From Sedimenticola thiotaurini (GTDB lineage: Bacteria > Pseudomonadota > Gammaproteobacteria > Chromatiales > Chromatiaceae): 44,255 nucleotides of DNA. The notes below the pieces were generated by a model. That model was not told the DNA's origin and searched no databases. It saw nothing but the letters and a program-made list of their open reading frames with translations. A program made the position numbers and the translations under genes. The stretch spans positions 1-44,255 of the forward strand of contig DRKP01000044.1 of NCBI GenBank assembly GCA_011051715.1. Direction: 5' to 3'. Each line of letters begins with the position of its first letter. Within the stretch, counting starts at the first letter, position 1. Below are positions 7,767 to 17,162 of the stretch, one piece after another.

Positions 7767-10028
7767 ATGCTCGACGTCCTGCACCGCATCGTCCAGAAGG
7801 TCAATGCGGCGCCCGACCTGGACCGGGCGCTCAGCGTCATCGTGCAGGAGGTGAAGCAGGCGATCCGGGCCGATGTCTGTTCCGTCTATCTCACCGATTT
7901 CGAACAGCGGCGCCATGTCCTGCGCGCCACCCACGGGCTGCGCCGGGCCGCGGTGGGCCGGGTCAGCCTGCCGCTGCACCAGGGGCTGGTCGGCCTGGTC
8001 TGTGAGCGGGCCGAGCCCCTCAATCTGGACGATGCCCCGGGCCATCCCCGCTATCGTTTCATCACCGAGACCGGCGAGGTGCCCTACCACGGTTTTCTCG
8101 GTGTTCCCATCATTCAGAATCGTCAGGTGCTGGGGGTGCTGGTGGTCCGGCAGCGGGATCCGCGCCGTTTCGCCGACGAGGAGGTCAGCTTCCTGTTCAC
8201 CCTGGCGGCCCAGCTGGCGGGTGCCATCGTCCATGCCCGGGTCAGTGGCGAGCTGAGCGGGAGCGAGGAGCAGGCAGCGGGACCCGAGCGTTTTCTGCAG
8301 GGACTGCCCGGGGCGGCGGGGGTGGCCATCGGTCGGGCGGTGGTGGTCTACCGGGAGGCAGACCTGGACGCCGTGCCGGACCGACCCGCGGAACAGCCGG
8401 AGCAGGAGATCGCCCTGCTGCATCGCGCGGTGGCACGGGTGCGGGAGGAGCTGCGCCGGCTGCAGGGGCAGATGCAGGAGACCCTGCCGGCGGAGGAGCT
8501 GGCCCTGTTCGATGCCCTGTTGCTGATGCTCTCCGGCGACACCCTGGTGACCCAGACCATCGAGCGCATCCAGGCCGGCGAGTGGGTGCAGAGCGCCCTG
8601 CACCACACCGTGGAGGAGCACGCCGCCGTGTTCGAACGGATGGAGGACGCCTACCTGCGGGAACGGGCCTCGGACATCCGTGACCTGGGGCGCCGCATCC
8701 TGATGCGGCTGCAGAGCGAGCAGCCGGAGAGGGCGGAGTATCCCGACCGGACCATCCTGGTGGGCGAATCGGTGGGGGCGGTGGAGCTGGCCGGGGTGCC
8801 GCGGTCACGGCTGGCGGGGGTGATCTGCGCCGGCGGGTCCCGCTCCTCCCACGTGGCGATCCTGGCCCGGGCCATGGGGGTGCCGGCGGTGATGGGGGTG
8901 ACCGACCTGCCGGTGGCGCGGATGGAGGGAAGGGAGGTGATCCTCGACGGTTACCGCGGCCGCGTCTACCCGTCACCGACGCCGTCGGTGCGGCGTGAAT
9001 ACAGCCGCCTGCTGCGCGAGGAGCAGGTCCTGAGCGCCGAGCTGGAGGCCTTGCGCGGGGAACCGGCGGTGACCACCGACGGTGTGCCCATGACCCTCTA
9101 CCTCAATACCGGTCTGGTCTCGGAGATGAGCTCCCTCGGCACCAGCGAGGCCCAGGGGGTCGGGCTCTACCGTACCGAGTTGCCGTTCATGGTGCGCGAC
9201 CGCTTCCCGGGGGAGGAGTCCCAGGGTGCCAACTACCGGCGGGTGCTGGAGACCTTCGCGCCACGCCCGGTGATCCTGCGTACCCTGGACGTGGGGGGCG
9301 ACAAGCCACTGCCCTATTTTCCGGTGCAGGAGTCCAACCCCTTTCTCGGCTGGCGCGGCATCCGCATCTCCCTGGACCATCCGGAGATCTTCCTGACCCA
9401 GATCCGCGCCATGCTGCGCGCTGCCGTCGGTCTCGGCAACCTGCGCATCATGCTGCCCATGGTCACCCGCATCAGTGAGGTGGAGGAGCTGACCCTGCTG
9501 ATCCAGCGCGCCCACGACGAGCTGCAGGAGGAGGGTGAGGCGGTGACCCTGCCGCCGGTCGGGGTGATGGTGGAGGTGCCCGCCCTGGTCTACCAGATCG
9601 AGGCCCTGGCCCGGCGGGTGGATTTCGTCTCCGTCGGCAGCAACGACCTGACCCAGTACCTGCTGGCGGTGGACCGCAACAATCCCCGGGTGGCGGAGCT
9701 CTATGACGAGCTGCACCCCTCGGTGCTGCGGGCGCTGCAGCAGGTCGTCGATGGCGCCCGTTCCCTCAACCGCCCGGTCAGTGTCTGTGGCGAGATGGCC
9801 GGCAACCCGCTGGCGGCGGTCCTGTTGCTGGGCATGGGGGTGGAGAGCCTGAGCATGAGCGCCGCCAGTCTGCTGCGGATCAAGTGGGTGATCCGCAGCT
9901 TCAGCCGCAGCCGCGCGCGCCAGCTGCTGCAGGCGGCCCTGCGCCTGGAGGAGGGGGGGCAGGTGCGGCAGATGATGGAGCAGGCCCTGGCCGAGGTGGG
10001 CCTGGAGCGGCTGTTCCAGGTACGCTGA
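7767..10028 (+). CDS. ptsP: PEP-protein phosphotransferase PtsP (EI-Ntr)
   Basis: A 753-residue first enzyme of the nitrogen phosphotransferase system; it transfers phosphate from phosphoenolpyruvate to NPr. An N-terminal GAF domain (about 1-160) is the usual sensor for nitrogen status. The EI part follows, with the phospho-acceptor His362 in GGSRSSHVAILAR, the PEP-binding RTLDVGGDKPLPYF, and the C-terminal VGSNDLTQYLLAVDRN and VCGEMAGNP motifs. The length is normal. It lies eight bases after rppH and is probably co-transcribed with it. Its partners NPr (ptsO) and EIIA-Ntr (ptsN) are not in the window. Confidence 0.96.
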   Translation: MLDVLHRIVQKVNAAPDLDRALSVIVQEVKQAIRADVCSVYLTDFEQRRHVLRATHGLRRAAVGRVSLPLHQGLVGLVCERAEPLNLDDAPGHPRYRFITETGEVPYHGFLGVPIIQNRQVLGVLVVRQRDPRRFADEEVSFLFTLAAQLAGAIVHARVSGELSGSEEQAAGPERFLQGLPGAAGVAIGRAVVVYREADLDAVPDRPAEQPEQEIALLHRAVARVREELRRLQGQMQETLPAEELALFDALLLMLSGDTLVTQTIERIQAGEWVQSALHHTVEEHAAVFERMEDAYLRERASDIRDLGRRILMRLQSEQPERAEYPDRTILVGESVGAVELAGVPRSRLAGVICAGGSRSSHVAILARAMGVPAVMGVTDLPVARMEGREVILDGYRGRVYPSPTPSVRREYSRLLREEQVLSAELEALRGEPAVTTDGVPMTLYLNTGLVSEMSSLGTSEAQGVGLYRTELPFMVRDRFPGEESQGANYRRVLETFAPRPVILRTLDVGGDKPLPYFPVQESNPFLGWRGIRISLDHPEIFLTQIRAMLRAAVGLGNLRIMLPMVTRISEVEELTLLIQRAHDELQEEGEAVTLPPVGVMVEVPALVYQIEALARRVDFVSVGSNDLTQYLLAVDRNNPRVAELYDELHPSVLRALQQVVDGARSLNRPVSVCGEMAGNPLAAVLLLGMGVESLSMSAASLLRIKWVIRSFSRSRARQLLQAALRLEEGGQVRQMMEQALAEVGLERLFQVR

Positions 10029-10075
10029 GATCCGCCTCCGCCGCCTTCCCGCAGAGTCCCGTGATCACGGCGGGT

Positions 10076-10104
10076 TTGACATCGCTGCCGGAGCGGTCAC
10101 ACTC
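10076..10104 (+). promoter_or_regulatory. Possible pepN promoter
   Basis: A perfect -35 hexamer TTGACA (10076-10081) stands 16-17 bases before a poor -10 (CACACT at 10098-10103 or ACACTC at 10099-10104), within the 117-base ptsP-pepN gap. The weak -10 keeps this tentative. Confidence 0.25.
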
Positions 10105-10145
10105 ACCGGCTCTGTCGTCACCTTGTCCATCCCGGAGGGCCAGAG

Positions 10146-12785
10146 ATGCTCCGCGACACACCGCAACCGATCCACCTGAAGGACTACCGGCCACCCGAAT
10201 ACCTGGTGGACGAAACCCGGCTCGAGATCCGACTGGGGGAAGAGGAGACGCTGGTGCGGTCCCGCCTGCTGCTGCGGCGCAACCCGGCCCGGCCCGATGC
10301 CGGCGATACCCTGCGACTGGACGGTGAGCGGCTGGAGCTGCGCCGGCTGGCGCTGGACGGCAGGGAGCTGCCGGAGGGGGCCTACGAGGTGGACGACGGG
10401 GGGCTCACCGTCCACCGGGTTCCCGATCGCTTCGAGCTGGAGAGCGAGGTGGCGATCCGGCCCCAGGAGAACACCGCGCTGGAGGGGCTGTATCGTTCCG
10501 GCGGTCTCTACTGCACCCAGTGCGAGGCGGAGGGGTTCCGGCGCATCACCTGGTACCCCGACCGGCCGGATGTGATGTCCCGCTTCACCACCACCATCGA
10601 GGCCGACCGGGAGCGCTGTCCGGTGCTGCTCTCCAACGGCAACCCGGTACGGGAGGAGTCACTGCCGGGCGGCCGTCACCGGGTCACCTGGGAGGATCCC
10701 TTCCCCAAGCCCTGCTACCTGTTCGCCCTGGTGGCAGGGGACCTGCGCATGGTGGAGGACTCCTTCACCACCGCCTCCGGCCGCCAGGTGGCGCTGCGCA
10801 TCTACGTGGAACCGGAGAATCTGGACAAGTGCGGCCACGCCATGCGTTCGCTGCAGCAGGCGATGGCCTGGGACGAGCGCAACTACGGGCGCGAGTACGA
10901 TCTGGACATCTACATGATCGTGGCGGTCAACGACTTCAACATGGGGGCGATGGAGAACAAGGGGCTCAACATCTTCAACGCCAAGTATGTGCTGGCCCGC
11001 CCCGACAGCGCCACCGACCGCGACTTCCAGGGCATCGAGGGGGTGATCGCCCACGAGTACTTCCACAACTGGACCGGCAACCGCATCACCTGCCGCGACT
11101 GGTTCCAGCTCAGCCTGAAGGAGGGGCTGACCGTGTTCCGCGACCAGGAGTTCTCCGCCGACATGGGTTCGCGCGGGGTCAAGCGGATCGAGGACGTGCG
11201 CCTGCTGCGGGCCCACCAGTTCGCCGAGGACGCCGGCCCCATGGCCCACCCGGTGCGCCCCGATTCCTACATCGAGATCAACAACTTCTACACCGTCACC
11301 GTGTACGAGAAGGGGGCGGAGGTGGTGCGCATGCAGCACACCCTGCTGGGGCCGGAGCGGTTCCGCCGTGGCATGGATCTCTACTTCCGGCGTTTCGACG
11401 GCCAGGCGGTGACCACCGACGACTTCGTCCAATGCATGGCCGATGCCGGCGGCCGCGACCTGGAGCAGTTCAAGCGCTGGTACGACCAGGCCGGCACGCC
11501 GGAGCTGACGGTCAGCGACCACTTCGACGCGGCCGGCGGCGTCTATACCCTGGAGGTGAGCCAGTCCTGTCCCCCCACGCCGGGACAGCCGGAGAAGCTG
11601 CCGTTCCATATTCCCCTGGCGGTCGGTCTGCTGGACCGGGAGAGTGGCGCCGAGCTGGCGCTGCGACTGGAGGGGGAGACGGAGGAGACGGTCGGGACCC
11701 GGGTGCTGGAGCTGCGTGAGGAGCGGCAGCGGTTCCGTTTCACCGGCCTGCACCGGCGTCCGGTTCCCTCCCTGCTGCGCGGTTTCTCGGCACCGGTGAA
11801 ACTGCGCTTCGACTACAGCGATGACGACCTGATGTTCCTGATGGCACGGGACAGCGACGGCTTCAACCGCTGGGACGCGGCCCAGTTGCTGGCCCAGCGG
11901 CTGCTGCTGCGGCGGGTGGCGGGGGAGGAGAGCCCGGCGGAGGCGCGTTACATCGAGGCCTTCGCCCGTGCCCTCGACGACCAGGAGGCGGATCAGGCGC
12001 TGCTGGCGGAGGTGCTGATCCTGCCGTCGGAGTCCTATCTCGGTGACCAGATGGAGGAGGTGGACGTGGACGGGATCCACGCCGCCCGCGAGGATCTGAG
12101 GCGGCGTCTGTCGGAGGCGCTGCGTGACCGCTTCCTGGCCCGCTACCGGGCCTGCCGGGAACAGGGGCCCTACCGGCTGACGCCGGCGGACATCGGCCGC
12201 CGCCGGCTCAAGAATCTCTGTCTCGACTATCTGATGCAGTCGCCGGACGCGGCGATCGGGGCGCTCTGCCGTGACCAGTTCCAGGCGCAGCACAACATGA
12301 CCGACGTGATGGCGGCCCTCTCCCTGATCGCCGGCAGTGACATGGCCGAAAGGGAGCAGCTGCTGCAGGAGTTCTACCGGCGGTGGCGGCACGATCCGCT
12401 GGTGCTGGACAAGTGGTTCACGGTGCAGGCGGTGTCGAAGCGGGAGGACACCCTGCAACGGGTGGAGTCCCTCCTGCAGCACCCGGACTTCTCCCTCACC
12501 AACCCGAACCGGGTGCGCAGCCTGGTGGGGGCCTTCTGCTCCGGCAATCCGGTGCGTTTCCACGATGCCGGCGGCGCCGGCTACCGCTTCCTGGCCGACC
12601 GGGTGCTGGAGCTGGATCCGCTCAACCCGCAGATCGCCTCGCGGCTGCTGCGGGTGATGGCGCGCTGGCGCCGCTACGATCCGGCGCGCCAGTCGCTGAT
12701 GAAGGGGCAGCTGGAGCGCATCCTGGGGCACGAGGGCCTGTCCCGGGACGTCTACGAGATCGCCTCCCGCAGCCTCGGGGAGTGA
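10146..12785 (+). CDS. pepN: Aminopeptidase N (M1 zinc metallopeptidase)
   Basis: An 879-residue cytosolic exopeptidase that removes N-terminal residues from peptides. The exopeptidase motif GAMENKGLN is near residue 266. The zinc motif HEYFHNWTGN (His-Glu-x2-His, near 302) is followed by the second glutamate in LKEGLTVFRDQEF. The C-terminal helical domain runs to the end, as in the E. coli enzyme (about 870 residues). GGAGGG stands 5-10 bases ahead of the ATG. It lies 117 bases after ptsP and converges on the chemoreceptor gene with only 19 bases between stops. Confidence 0.97.
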   Translation: MLRDTPQPIHLKDYRPPEYLVDETRLEIRLGEEETLVRSRLLLRRNPARPDAGDTLRLDGERLELRRLALDGRELPEGAYEVDDGGLTVHRVPDRFELESEVAIRPQENTALEGLYRSGGLYCTQCEAEGFRRITWYPDRPDVMSRFTTTIEADRERCPVLLSNGNPVREESLPGGRHRVTWEDPFPKPCYLFALVAGDLRMVEDSFTTASGRQVALRIYVEPENLDKCGHAMRSLQQAMAWDERNYGREYDLDIYMIVAVNDFNMGAMENKGLNIFNAKYVLARPDSATDRDFQGIEGVIAHEYFHNWTGNRITCRDWFQLSLKEGLTVFRDQEFSADMGSRGVKRIEDVRLLRAHQFAEDAGPMAHPVRPDSYIEINNFYTVTVYEKGAEVVRMQHTLLGPERFRRGMDLYFRRFDGQAVTTDDFVQCMADAGGRDLEQFKRWYDQAGTPELTVSDHFDAAGGVYTLEVSQSCPPTPGQPEKLPFHIPLAVGLLDRESGAELALRLEGETEETVGTRVLELREERQRFRFTGLHRRPVPSLLRGFSAPVKLRFDYSDDDLMFLMARDSDGFNRWDAAQLLAQRLLLRRVAGEESPAEARYIEAFARALDDQEADQALLAEVLILPSESYLGDQMEEVDVDGIHAAREDLRRRLSEALRDRFLARYRACREQGPYRLTPADIGRRRLKNLCLDYLMQSPDAAIGALCRDQFQAQHNMTDVMAALSLIAGSDMAEREQLLQEFYRRWRHDPLVLDKWFTVQAVSKREDTLQRVESLLQHPDFSLTNPNRVRSLVGAFCSGNPVRFHDAGGAGYRFLADRVLELDPLNPQIASRLLRVMARWRRYDPARQSLMKGQLERILGHEGLSRDVYEIASRSLGE

Positions 12786-12804
12786 CGGCCGGGTCCGGGA
12801 GGGC

Positions 12805-14520
12805 TCAGCCGGACTGCTCCTCCGCCTTGTATCCCATGCGGAAGCCGCCCCAGTGGCGGCCGCCGACGTGGATCGGCACCGAGATGTCGTGCATCACCTC
12901 ACCGGTGTCGCGCTTGTAGGTCTGCAGCAGGAACGGCTGGGTGTGGGAGCCGCAACGGCGGCCGGTGGGGTCGTCGAAGATGCGCTTGGTACGGTTGTTG
13001 ACCAGGTCGGTCTGGTAGTCACCCGTGAGCGGCCGGGAGAAGCGCCGGTTGTGGGTGGGGAAGTAGCCGTTGTCGTCCACCGCTCCGGCATAGGCGATCT
13101 CCGGATGCTGTTCCAGGATCCTCTCCTGGATCGGCGGCAGTACCTGGTCGGTGAAGTCGTCGAAACGGGTCTTGTACTTCTGTGGATCGGTATCCGGGAT
13201 CGGCTGGTAGTCGCGGTCGAACAGGTCGTCGCTGCCGAGCCGGCCACTGGCCACCGCCTGTTCGAACACCCGGCCGACCTCGGCCGCGGCGTCGGCCGCG
13301 ATCTGCCGCATCCGGCAGTGCAGGGAGTCGTGGTTGAAGTCCATCAGCAGAACATGGATCTGCTCCGCCATCGTCGACAGGCGGGATGCCTGCTCGGCCA
13401 CCCCCTGGATCTCGACCTCGGTTTCGCTCAGGTGGCTGCTCACCGACTGGATGGCGGTGGAGATCCGCGCCACCTCGGCGGCGTTCTGCTCGGTCCCCCC
13501 GGCGATGCCCTCCACCTGCTGCTGCATGTTCTCCGAGTGGCGGTGGATCAGGGCCAGCTGTTCGCCCACCGCCTCGGTACGCCCGGTGCCGTCGACGATG
13601 GCCTCGACCAGACCCGACATGGTGCCAACCGCCTGCTCGATGTCGGTGCCGATCTGATCCACCATCTGGCCGATCTCACCGGTTGCCTCCGCCGTCTTCC
13701 GGGCCAGGTTGCGCACCTCGTCCGCCACCACGGCGAATCCCCGTCCCTGCTCGCCCGCCCGGGCCGCCTCGATGGCGGCGTTCAGGGCCAGCAGGTTGGT
13801 CTGCTCCGCGATACCGCTGATGACCGAGGTGATCTGCTGGATCTGCCCCGACTTGCCTTCCAGGCTGGCGATGATGGCGGAGGTCTCCTCCGCCCTGCGG
13901 GTGGTCTGACGCATCTGCTCCACCGCCCCCCGCACCTTCTGTTCCCCCTCGCTGCTCGCCTCCCGGGTCTGGCGGGCGAAATCGGCGGCGTTGCTGGCGC
14001 TGGCCGCGGCCTGTTCAACGATCTCGGAGATGCGGCTGGCGGAATCGGCGATGGCGCGGATGTCGGCCACCTCCCGGTGCACGCTGTCGGAGAGGCCGTC
14101 GGCGGCGAAGGAGACCTCGGCCGCGGCGATGGCGATGCGGCTGCCGTTCTCCACCAGGCTGCCGGTCATCTCGTGAAAGCGCTCCAGCCCGTCGCTGATC
14201 TCGCCGTGGCGCTGCCCGATCCGCCGGTGCCGCCGCAGATCCTGGTCATCGAATCCGTGTCCGTTCGCCGCCACGGCCCCCCCCTCTCCCTGCAGTCGGC
14301 GGGTGATATGGTCCAGCGATCCCTGCAACGGCGCCACGATCCAGTACCAGGAGACAACAGCGGTGCCGGTCACCGCCAGCAGCGCCGAGGCCAGCAGGGT
14401 CACCAGGATCCCCGCGGCCGGTGTCAATAACCAGTGCAGCGTGATGGCACCGCCCAGGGCGATGGCGCCGGCGATCAGGGTGGGAATGACGAAAACCTTT
14501 TTACCTTGGTCGATGAGCAT
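12805..14520 (-). CDS. Methyl-accepting chemotaxis protein with C-terminal extra domain
   Basis: A 571-residue chemoreceptor. Two membrane helices (about residues 8-30 and 35-65) are joined by almost no periplasmic loop, so sensing is not periplasmic. The signalling hairpin carries the canonical [20 protein letters not shown] tip and [12 protein letters not shown]. After the coiled coil, residues about 395-571 form an extra domain with conserved-looking blocks ([54 protein letters not shown]), possibly PAS/Cache-like. I recognise the pattern from other receptors but not the ligand. There is no CheR-binding pentapeptide. A candidate sigma-28 promoter lies upstream. It is divergent from the CYTH-CHAD gene. 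Confidence 0.93.
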   Translation of the reverse strand: MLIDQGKKVFVIPTLIAGAIALGGAITLHWLLTPAAGILVTLLASALLAVTGTAVVSWYWIVAPLQGSLDHITRRLQGEGGAVAANGHGFDDQDLRRHRRIGQRHGEISDGLERFHEMTGSLVENGSRIAIAAAEVSFAADGLSDSVHREVADIRAIADSASRISEIVEQAAASASNAADFARQTREASSEGEQKVRGAVEQMRQTTRRAEETSAIIASLEGKSGQIQQITSVISGIAEQTNLLALNAAIEAARAGEQGRGFAVVADEVRNLARKTAEATGEIGQMVDQIGTDIEQAVGTMSGLVEAIVDGTGRTEAVGEQLALIHRHSENMQQQVEGIAGGTEQNAAEVARISTAIQSVSSHLSETEVEIQGVAEQASRLSTMAEQIHVLLMDFNHDSLHCRMRQIAADAAAEVGRVFEQAVASGRLGSDDLFDRDYQPIPDTDPQKYKTRFDDFTDQVLPPIQERILEQHPEIAYAGAVDDNGYFPTHNRRFSRPLTGDYQTDLVNNRTKRIFDDPTGRRCGSHTQPFLLQTYKRDTGEVMHDISVPIHVGGRHWGGFRMGYKAEEQSG

Positions 14521-14582
14521 GCAGGATTCTCGCTGGTCGGTGGTTTGGCGGGGCCGCTGTCGGGGCCGGTGGCATACCGGTG

Positions 14583-14610
14583 TTGGCGGCCGCGGGGGGA
14601 GCGGACTTTA
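14583..14610 (-). promoter_or_regulatory. Candidate sigma-28 (FliA) promoter of the chemoreceptor
   Basis: On the minus strand TAAAGTCC (14603-14610) and GCCGCCAA (14583-14590) are separated by 12 bases. The sigma-28 consensus is TAAAGTTT-N11-GCCGATAA; each block matches six of eight bases and the spacer is one base long. Chemoreceptors are classic sigma-28 targets. The leader would be about 55 bases. Confidence 0.4.
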
Positions 14611-14798
14611 GCGGCAGAGCCCGCCGTCACCGGTCCGGATGCGGCTCCCGCGCCCCGTTCCGCGGTGACGGCACGTGGCGAGCGGTCGCCCCGGGCGATC
14701 CGCCGGGGGCACCGGTTTCCTCCCGGGGAGAGGGTGCTTTAGTATCGTGGATCCCCTATCATCGTCCCATGCCCAGGACCGACCGAGAGCGCCGCCCC

Positions 14799-16382
14799 AT
14801 GTCCAGCCAGCCCCTCTGTTTCCGCATCCCGGATTCGCAGCCGCAGGAGCAGATTCTCACCGCCCTGCGTGGTGCGTTCAATCTGCAGGAGGAGGAGGAG
14901 CGTACCCTGGCCCAGACCTACTACGACAGCTTCGACTGGCGTCTCTATGGAGGCGGATCGGTGCTTCGCTGTGAGCGCGAAGGTCGCGAGCGGCGACTGG
15001 TCTGGAGTGATCCCGGGGAACTGCACAGCCGCGAGACGCAGCGCCTGGCCGGTGATCCGCCCCGCTTCGGCCAGGATCTGCCACCCGGGCTGATGCGGGA
15101 GGGCCTGACGCCCCTGCTCGAGATGCGCGCCCTGCTGCCCCAGGTCGAGGTGAAGAGCCGTCTGCTGCCGCTGCGGGTGACGAACCGGGACGACAAGACG
15201 GTACTGCGGCTGACCCTGGAGTGGCACCGCAGCCGCGAGCCGGGGCGGGCCGAGTATCACGACCTGGATGGCCGCCTCTGCCTGCGGCCGGTACGGGGCT
15301 ACGTCAAGACCCTGCAGCGGATGCAGGCGTTCCTGGGGGAGGAGCTGGGACTGCCCCGGGCCGAGTCCGGCCTGCTGCAGCCGGCCCTGGCCGCCATCGG
15401 CCGCCGGCCCGCCGACTACACCTCCCGGCTGGACTTCCACTTCCTGCCCGAGACCCCGGCCGGGGTGGTCGCGCGGGAGATCCACCTGCACCTGCTGGAC
15501 ACCATCGAGCGCAACCTGCCCGGTACCCGGGCCGACCTGGACTCGGAGTTCCTGCACGACCTGCGGGTGGCGGTGCGGCGCACCCGCTCGGCCCTGACCC
15601 AGATCAAGGGGGTGTTTCCGCCGGCGGCGGTGGAGTCGTTCGGCAGCCGCTTCGCCTGGGTCGGCCAGATCACCGGCCCGACCAGGGACCTGGACGTCTA
15701 CCTGCTCGATTACGAGCGCTACCGCGACAGCCTGCCGGAGCCGTTCCGTGCCGACCTGGATCCGCTGCGTGACTTTCTCGTCGTCCATCAGAGACAGGCC
15801 CACCAGGAGATGGTGAAACGGCTCAACTCCCCCCATTTCCGTGGCCTGCTGAAGGAGTGGCGCGCCTTCCTGGAGCAGCCGCCGGAGGCGGACGGGGAGG
15901 CACCCAATGCCCTGCGCCCGGTGAAGGAGGTGGCGGACCGGCGCATCCGCCGCATCTACCGGCGGGTGCTGCAGGAGGGTAGTGCCATCGGTGACCATTC
16001 GCCGCCGGAGGCCCTGCACGACCTGCGCAAGTCGTGCAAGAAGCTGCGCTACCTGATGGAGTTCTTCCAGAGCCTCTACCCGAAGAAGAGGATCCGGCCC
16101 CTGATCAAGGCGCTGAAGGGCCTGCTGGACAACCTGGGCGGCTTCCAGGACCTGGAGGTGCAGGCGATGAAGCTGCGCGAGTTCGCCCACCAGATGGTGG
16201 CGGAGGACGCCGCGCCGGCGGACACCCTGCTGGCCATGGGGATGCTGGTGGACGGCCTGCTGCGGCGCCAGCAGGAGGCACGCAGGCGCTTCGCCAGCGA
16301 ATTCGAACAGTTTGCCGACCCGGCCCGCCAGCGGGTGTTCCGGGAGCTGTTTCCCGGCAAGGGGCGGAGGGCCGGCGGATGA
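14799..16382 (+). CDS. CYTH-CHAD domain protein
   Basis: A 527-residue soluble protein. Residues about 1-200 look like a CYTH (triphosphate tunnel) domain, but the N-terminal ExExK catalytic motif is not visible (SSQPLCFRIPDSQ stands there), so triphosphatase activity is doubtful. Residues about 225-510 form a CHAD domain, two helical repeats with His and Arg/Lys-rich motifs (FLHDLRVAVRRTRSAL and ALHDLRKSCKKLRYLM). CHAD domains bind polyphosphate and target polyphosphate granules in the cases studied. The start chosen is ATG 14799, with GAGAG about 13 bases before it; ATG 14769 is an alternative without a ribosome-binding site. The stop overlaps the start of the ParA-like gene (ATGA), implying translational coupling. 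Confidence 0.9.
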   Translation: MSSQPLCFRIPDSQPQEQILTALRGAFNLQEEEERTLAQTYYDSFDWRLYGGGSVLRCEREGRERRLVWSDPGELHSRETQRLAGDPPRFGQDLPPGLMREGLTPLLEMRALLPQVEVKSRLLPLRVTNRDDKTVLRLTLEWHRSREPGRAEYHDLDGRLCLRPVRGYVKTLQRMQAFLGEELGLPRAESGLLQPALAAIGRRPADYTSRLDFHFLPETPAGVVAREIHLHLLDTIERNLPGTRADLDSEFLHDLRVAVRRTRSALTQIKGVFPPAAVESFGSRFAWVGQITGPTRDLDVYLLDYERYRDSLPEPFRADLDPLRDFLVVHQRQAHQEMVKRLNSPHFRGLLKEWRAFLEQPPEADGEAPNALRPVKEVADRRIRRIYRRVLQEGSAIGDHSPPEALHDLRKSCKKLRYLMEFFQSLYPKKRIRPLIKALKGLLDNLGGFQDLEVQAMKLREFAHQMVAEDAAPADTLLAMGMLVDGLLRRQQEARRRFASEFEQFADPARQRVFRELFPGKGRRAGG

Positions 16383-17125
16383 GGATCTTCGGCGTCTACA
16401 ACATCAAGGGCGGGGTGGGCAAGACCGCCACCGCCGTCAACCTGGCGCACCTGTCGGCGCTGGAGGGGCATCGCACCCTGGTCTGGGACCTGGATCCCCA
16501 GGCCGCCGCCACCTACTACTTCCGCATCAAGCCGCGGATCAAGGGCGGCGGGCGCAAGATGATCCGGGGCCGGAAGGAGCTGGACCGGCTGATCAAGGGC
16601 ACCGACTTCGACAACCTCGACCTGCTGCCGGCGGACTTCTCCTACCGCAACATGGACCTGATGCTGGGCGAGGCGAAGAAGCCGGTGAAGCAGCTGCTGC
16701 GGCTGCTGCGGCCGCTGGCGGAGGAGTTCGACCATGTGTTCCTGGACTGCCCGCCGAGCATCTCGCTGGTGTCGGAGAACATCTTCCGCGCCGCCGATGC
16801 CCTGCTGATCCCCTCCATACCGACCACCCTCTCCATGCGCACCTACCAGCAGCTGCTGGACTTTCTCGAGGGACACAAGCTGGAGAGCGTCCGCCTGATG
16901 CCCTTCTTCTCCATGGTGGACCGGCGCAAGCGCATGCACCTGGAGATCATGGAACGGATGCCGGCGCTCTACCCCGAGGCCCTGGAGACGGCGATTCCCT
17001 ATGCCAGCGACGTGGAGCGCATGGGCCTGCACCGGGCGCCCCTGGCCAGCTATGCCCCGCGCAGCCCGGCGGCACTCGCCTATCAGGGGTTGTGGGACGA
17101 GGTGAAGGAGCGGCTGGCACGCTGA
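16379..17125 (+). CDS. Orphan ParA/MinD-type ATPase coupled to CYTH-CHAD gene
   Basis: A 248-residue ATPase with the deviant Walker A box KGGVGKT (10-16), a Walker A'-like VWDLDPQ (35-41) and Walker B FLDCPPS (121-127). Residues 49-73 form a strongly basic stretch with 11 Arg/Lys in 25 positions, in a region that varies between ParA proteins. Family members form ATP-dependent dimers on the nucleoid and move or space a cargo. No ParB or parS site lies nearby, so chromosome segregation is unlikely. The start overlaps the CYTH-CHAD stop by four bases (ATGA), with GGAGG about 8-12 bases upstream. It is not MinD or FlhG by context. Cargo is inferred: polyphosphate granules through the CHAD partner. 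Confidence 0.88.
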   Translation: MRIFGVYNIKGGVGKTATAVNLAHLSALEGHRTLVWDLDPQAAATYYFRIKPRIKGGGRKMIRGRKELDRLIKGTDFDNLDLLPADFSYRNMDLMLGEAKKPVKQLLRLLRPLAEEFDHVFLDCPPSISLVSENIFRAADALLIPSIPTTLSMRTYQQLLDFLEGHKLESVRLMPFFSMVDRRKRMHLEIMERMPALYPEALETAIPYASDVERMGLHRAPLASYAPRSPAALAYQGLWDEVKERLAR

Positions 17126-17132
17126 CCGGGGT

Positions 17133-17157
17133 GGCAGCGGCCGGATCCGTCGCTGCC
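17133..17157. terminator. Hairpin between convergent genes
   Basis: GGCAGCG (17133-17139) and CGCTGCC (17151-17157) form a 7-base stem with an 11-base loop. It occupies the 37-base gap between the ParA-like gene and the convergent RND permease gene. No T-tract follows on either strand, so a role as terminator is only plausible by position. Confidence 0.3.
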
Positions 17158-17162
17158 GCGGT

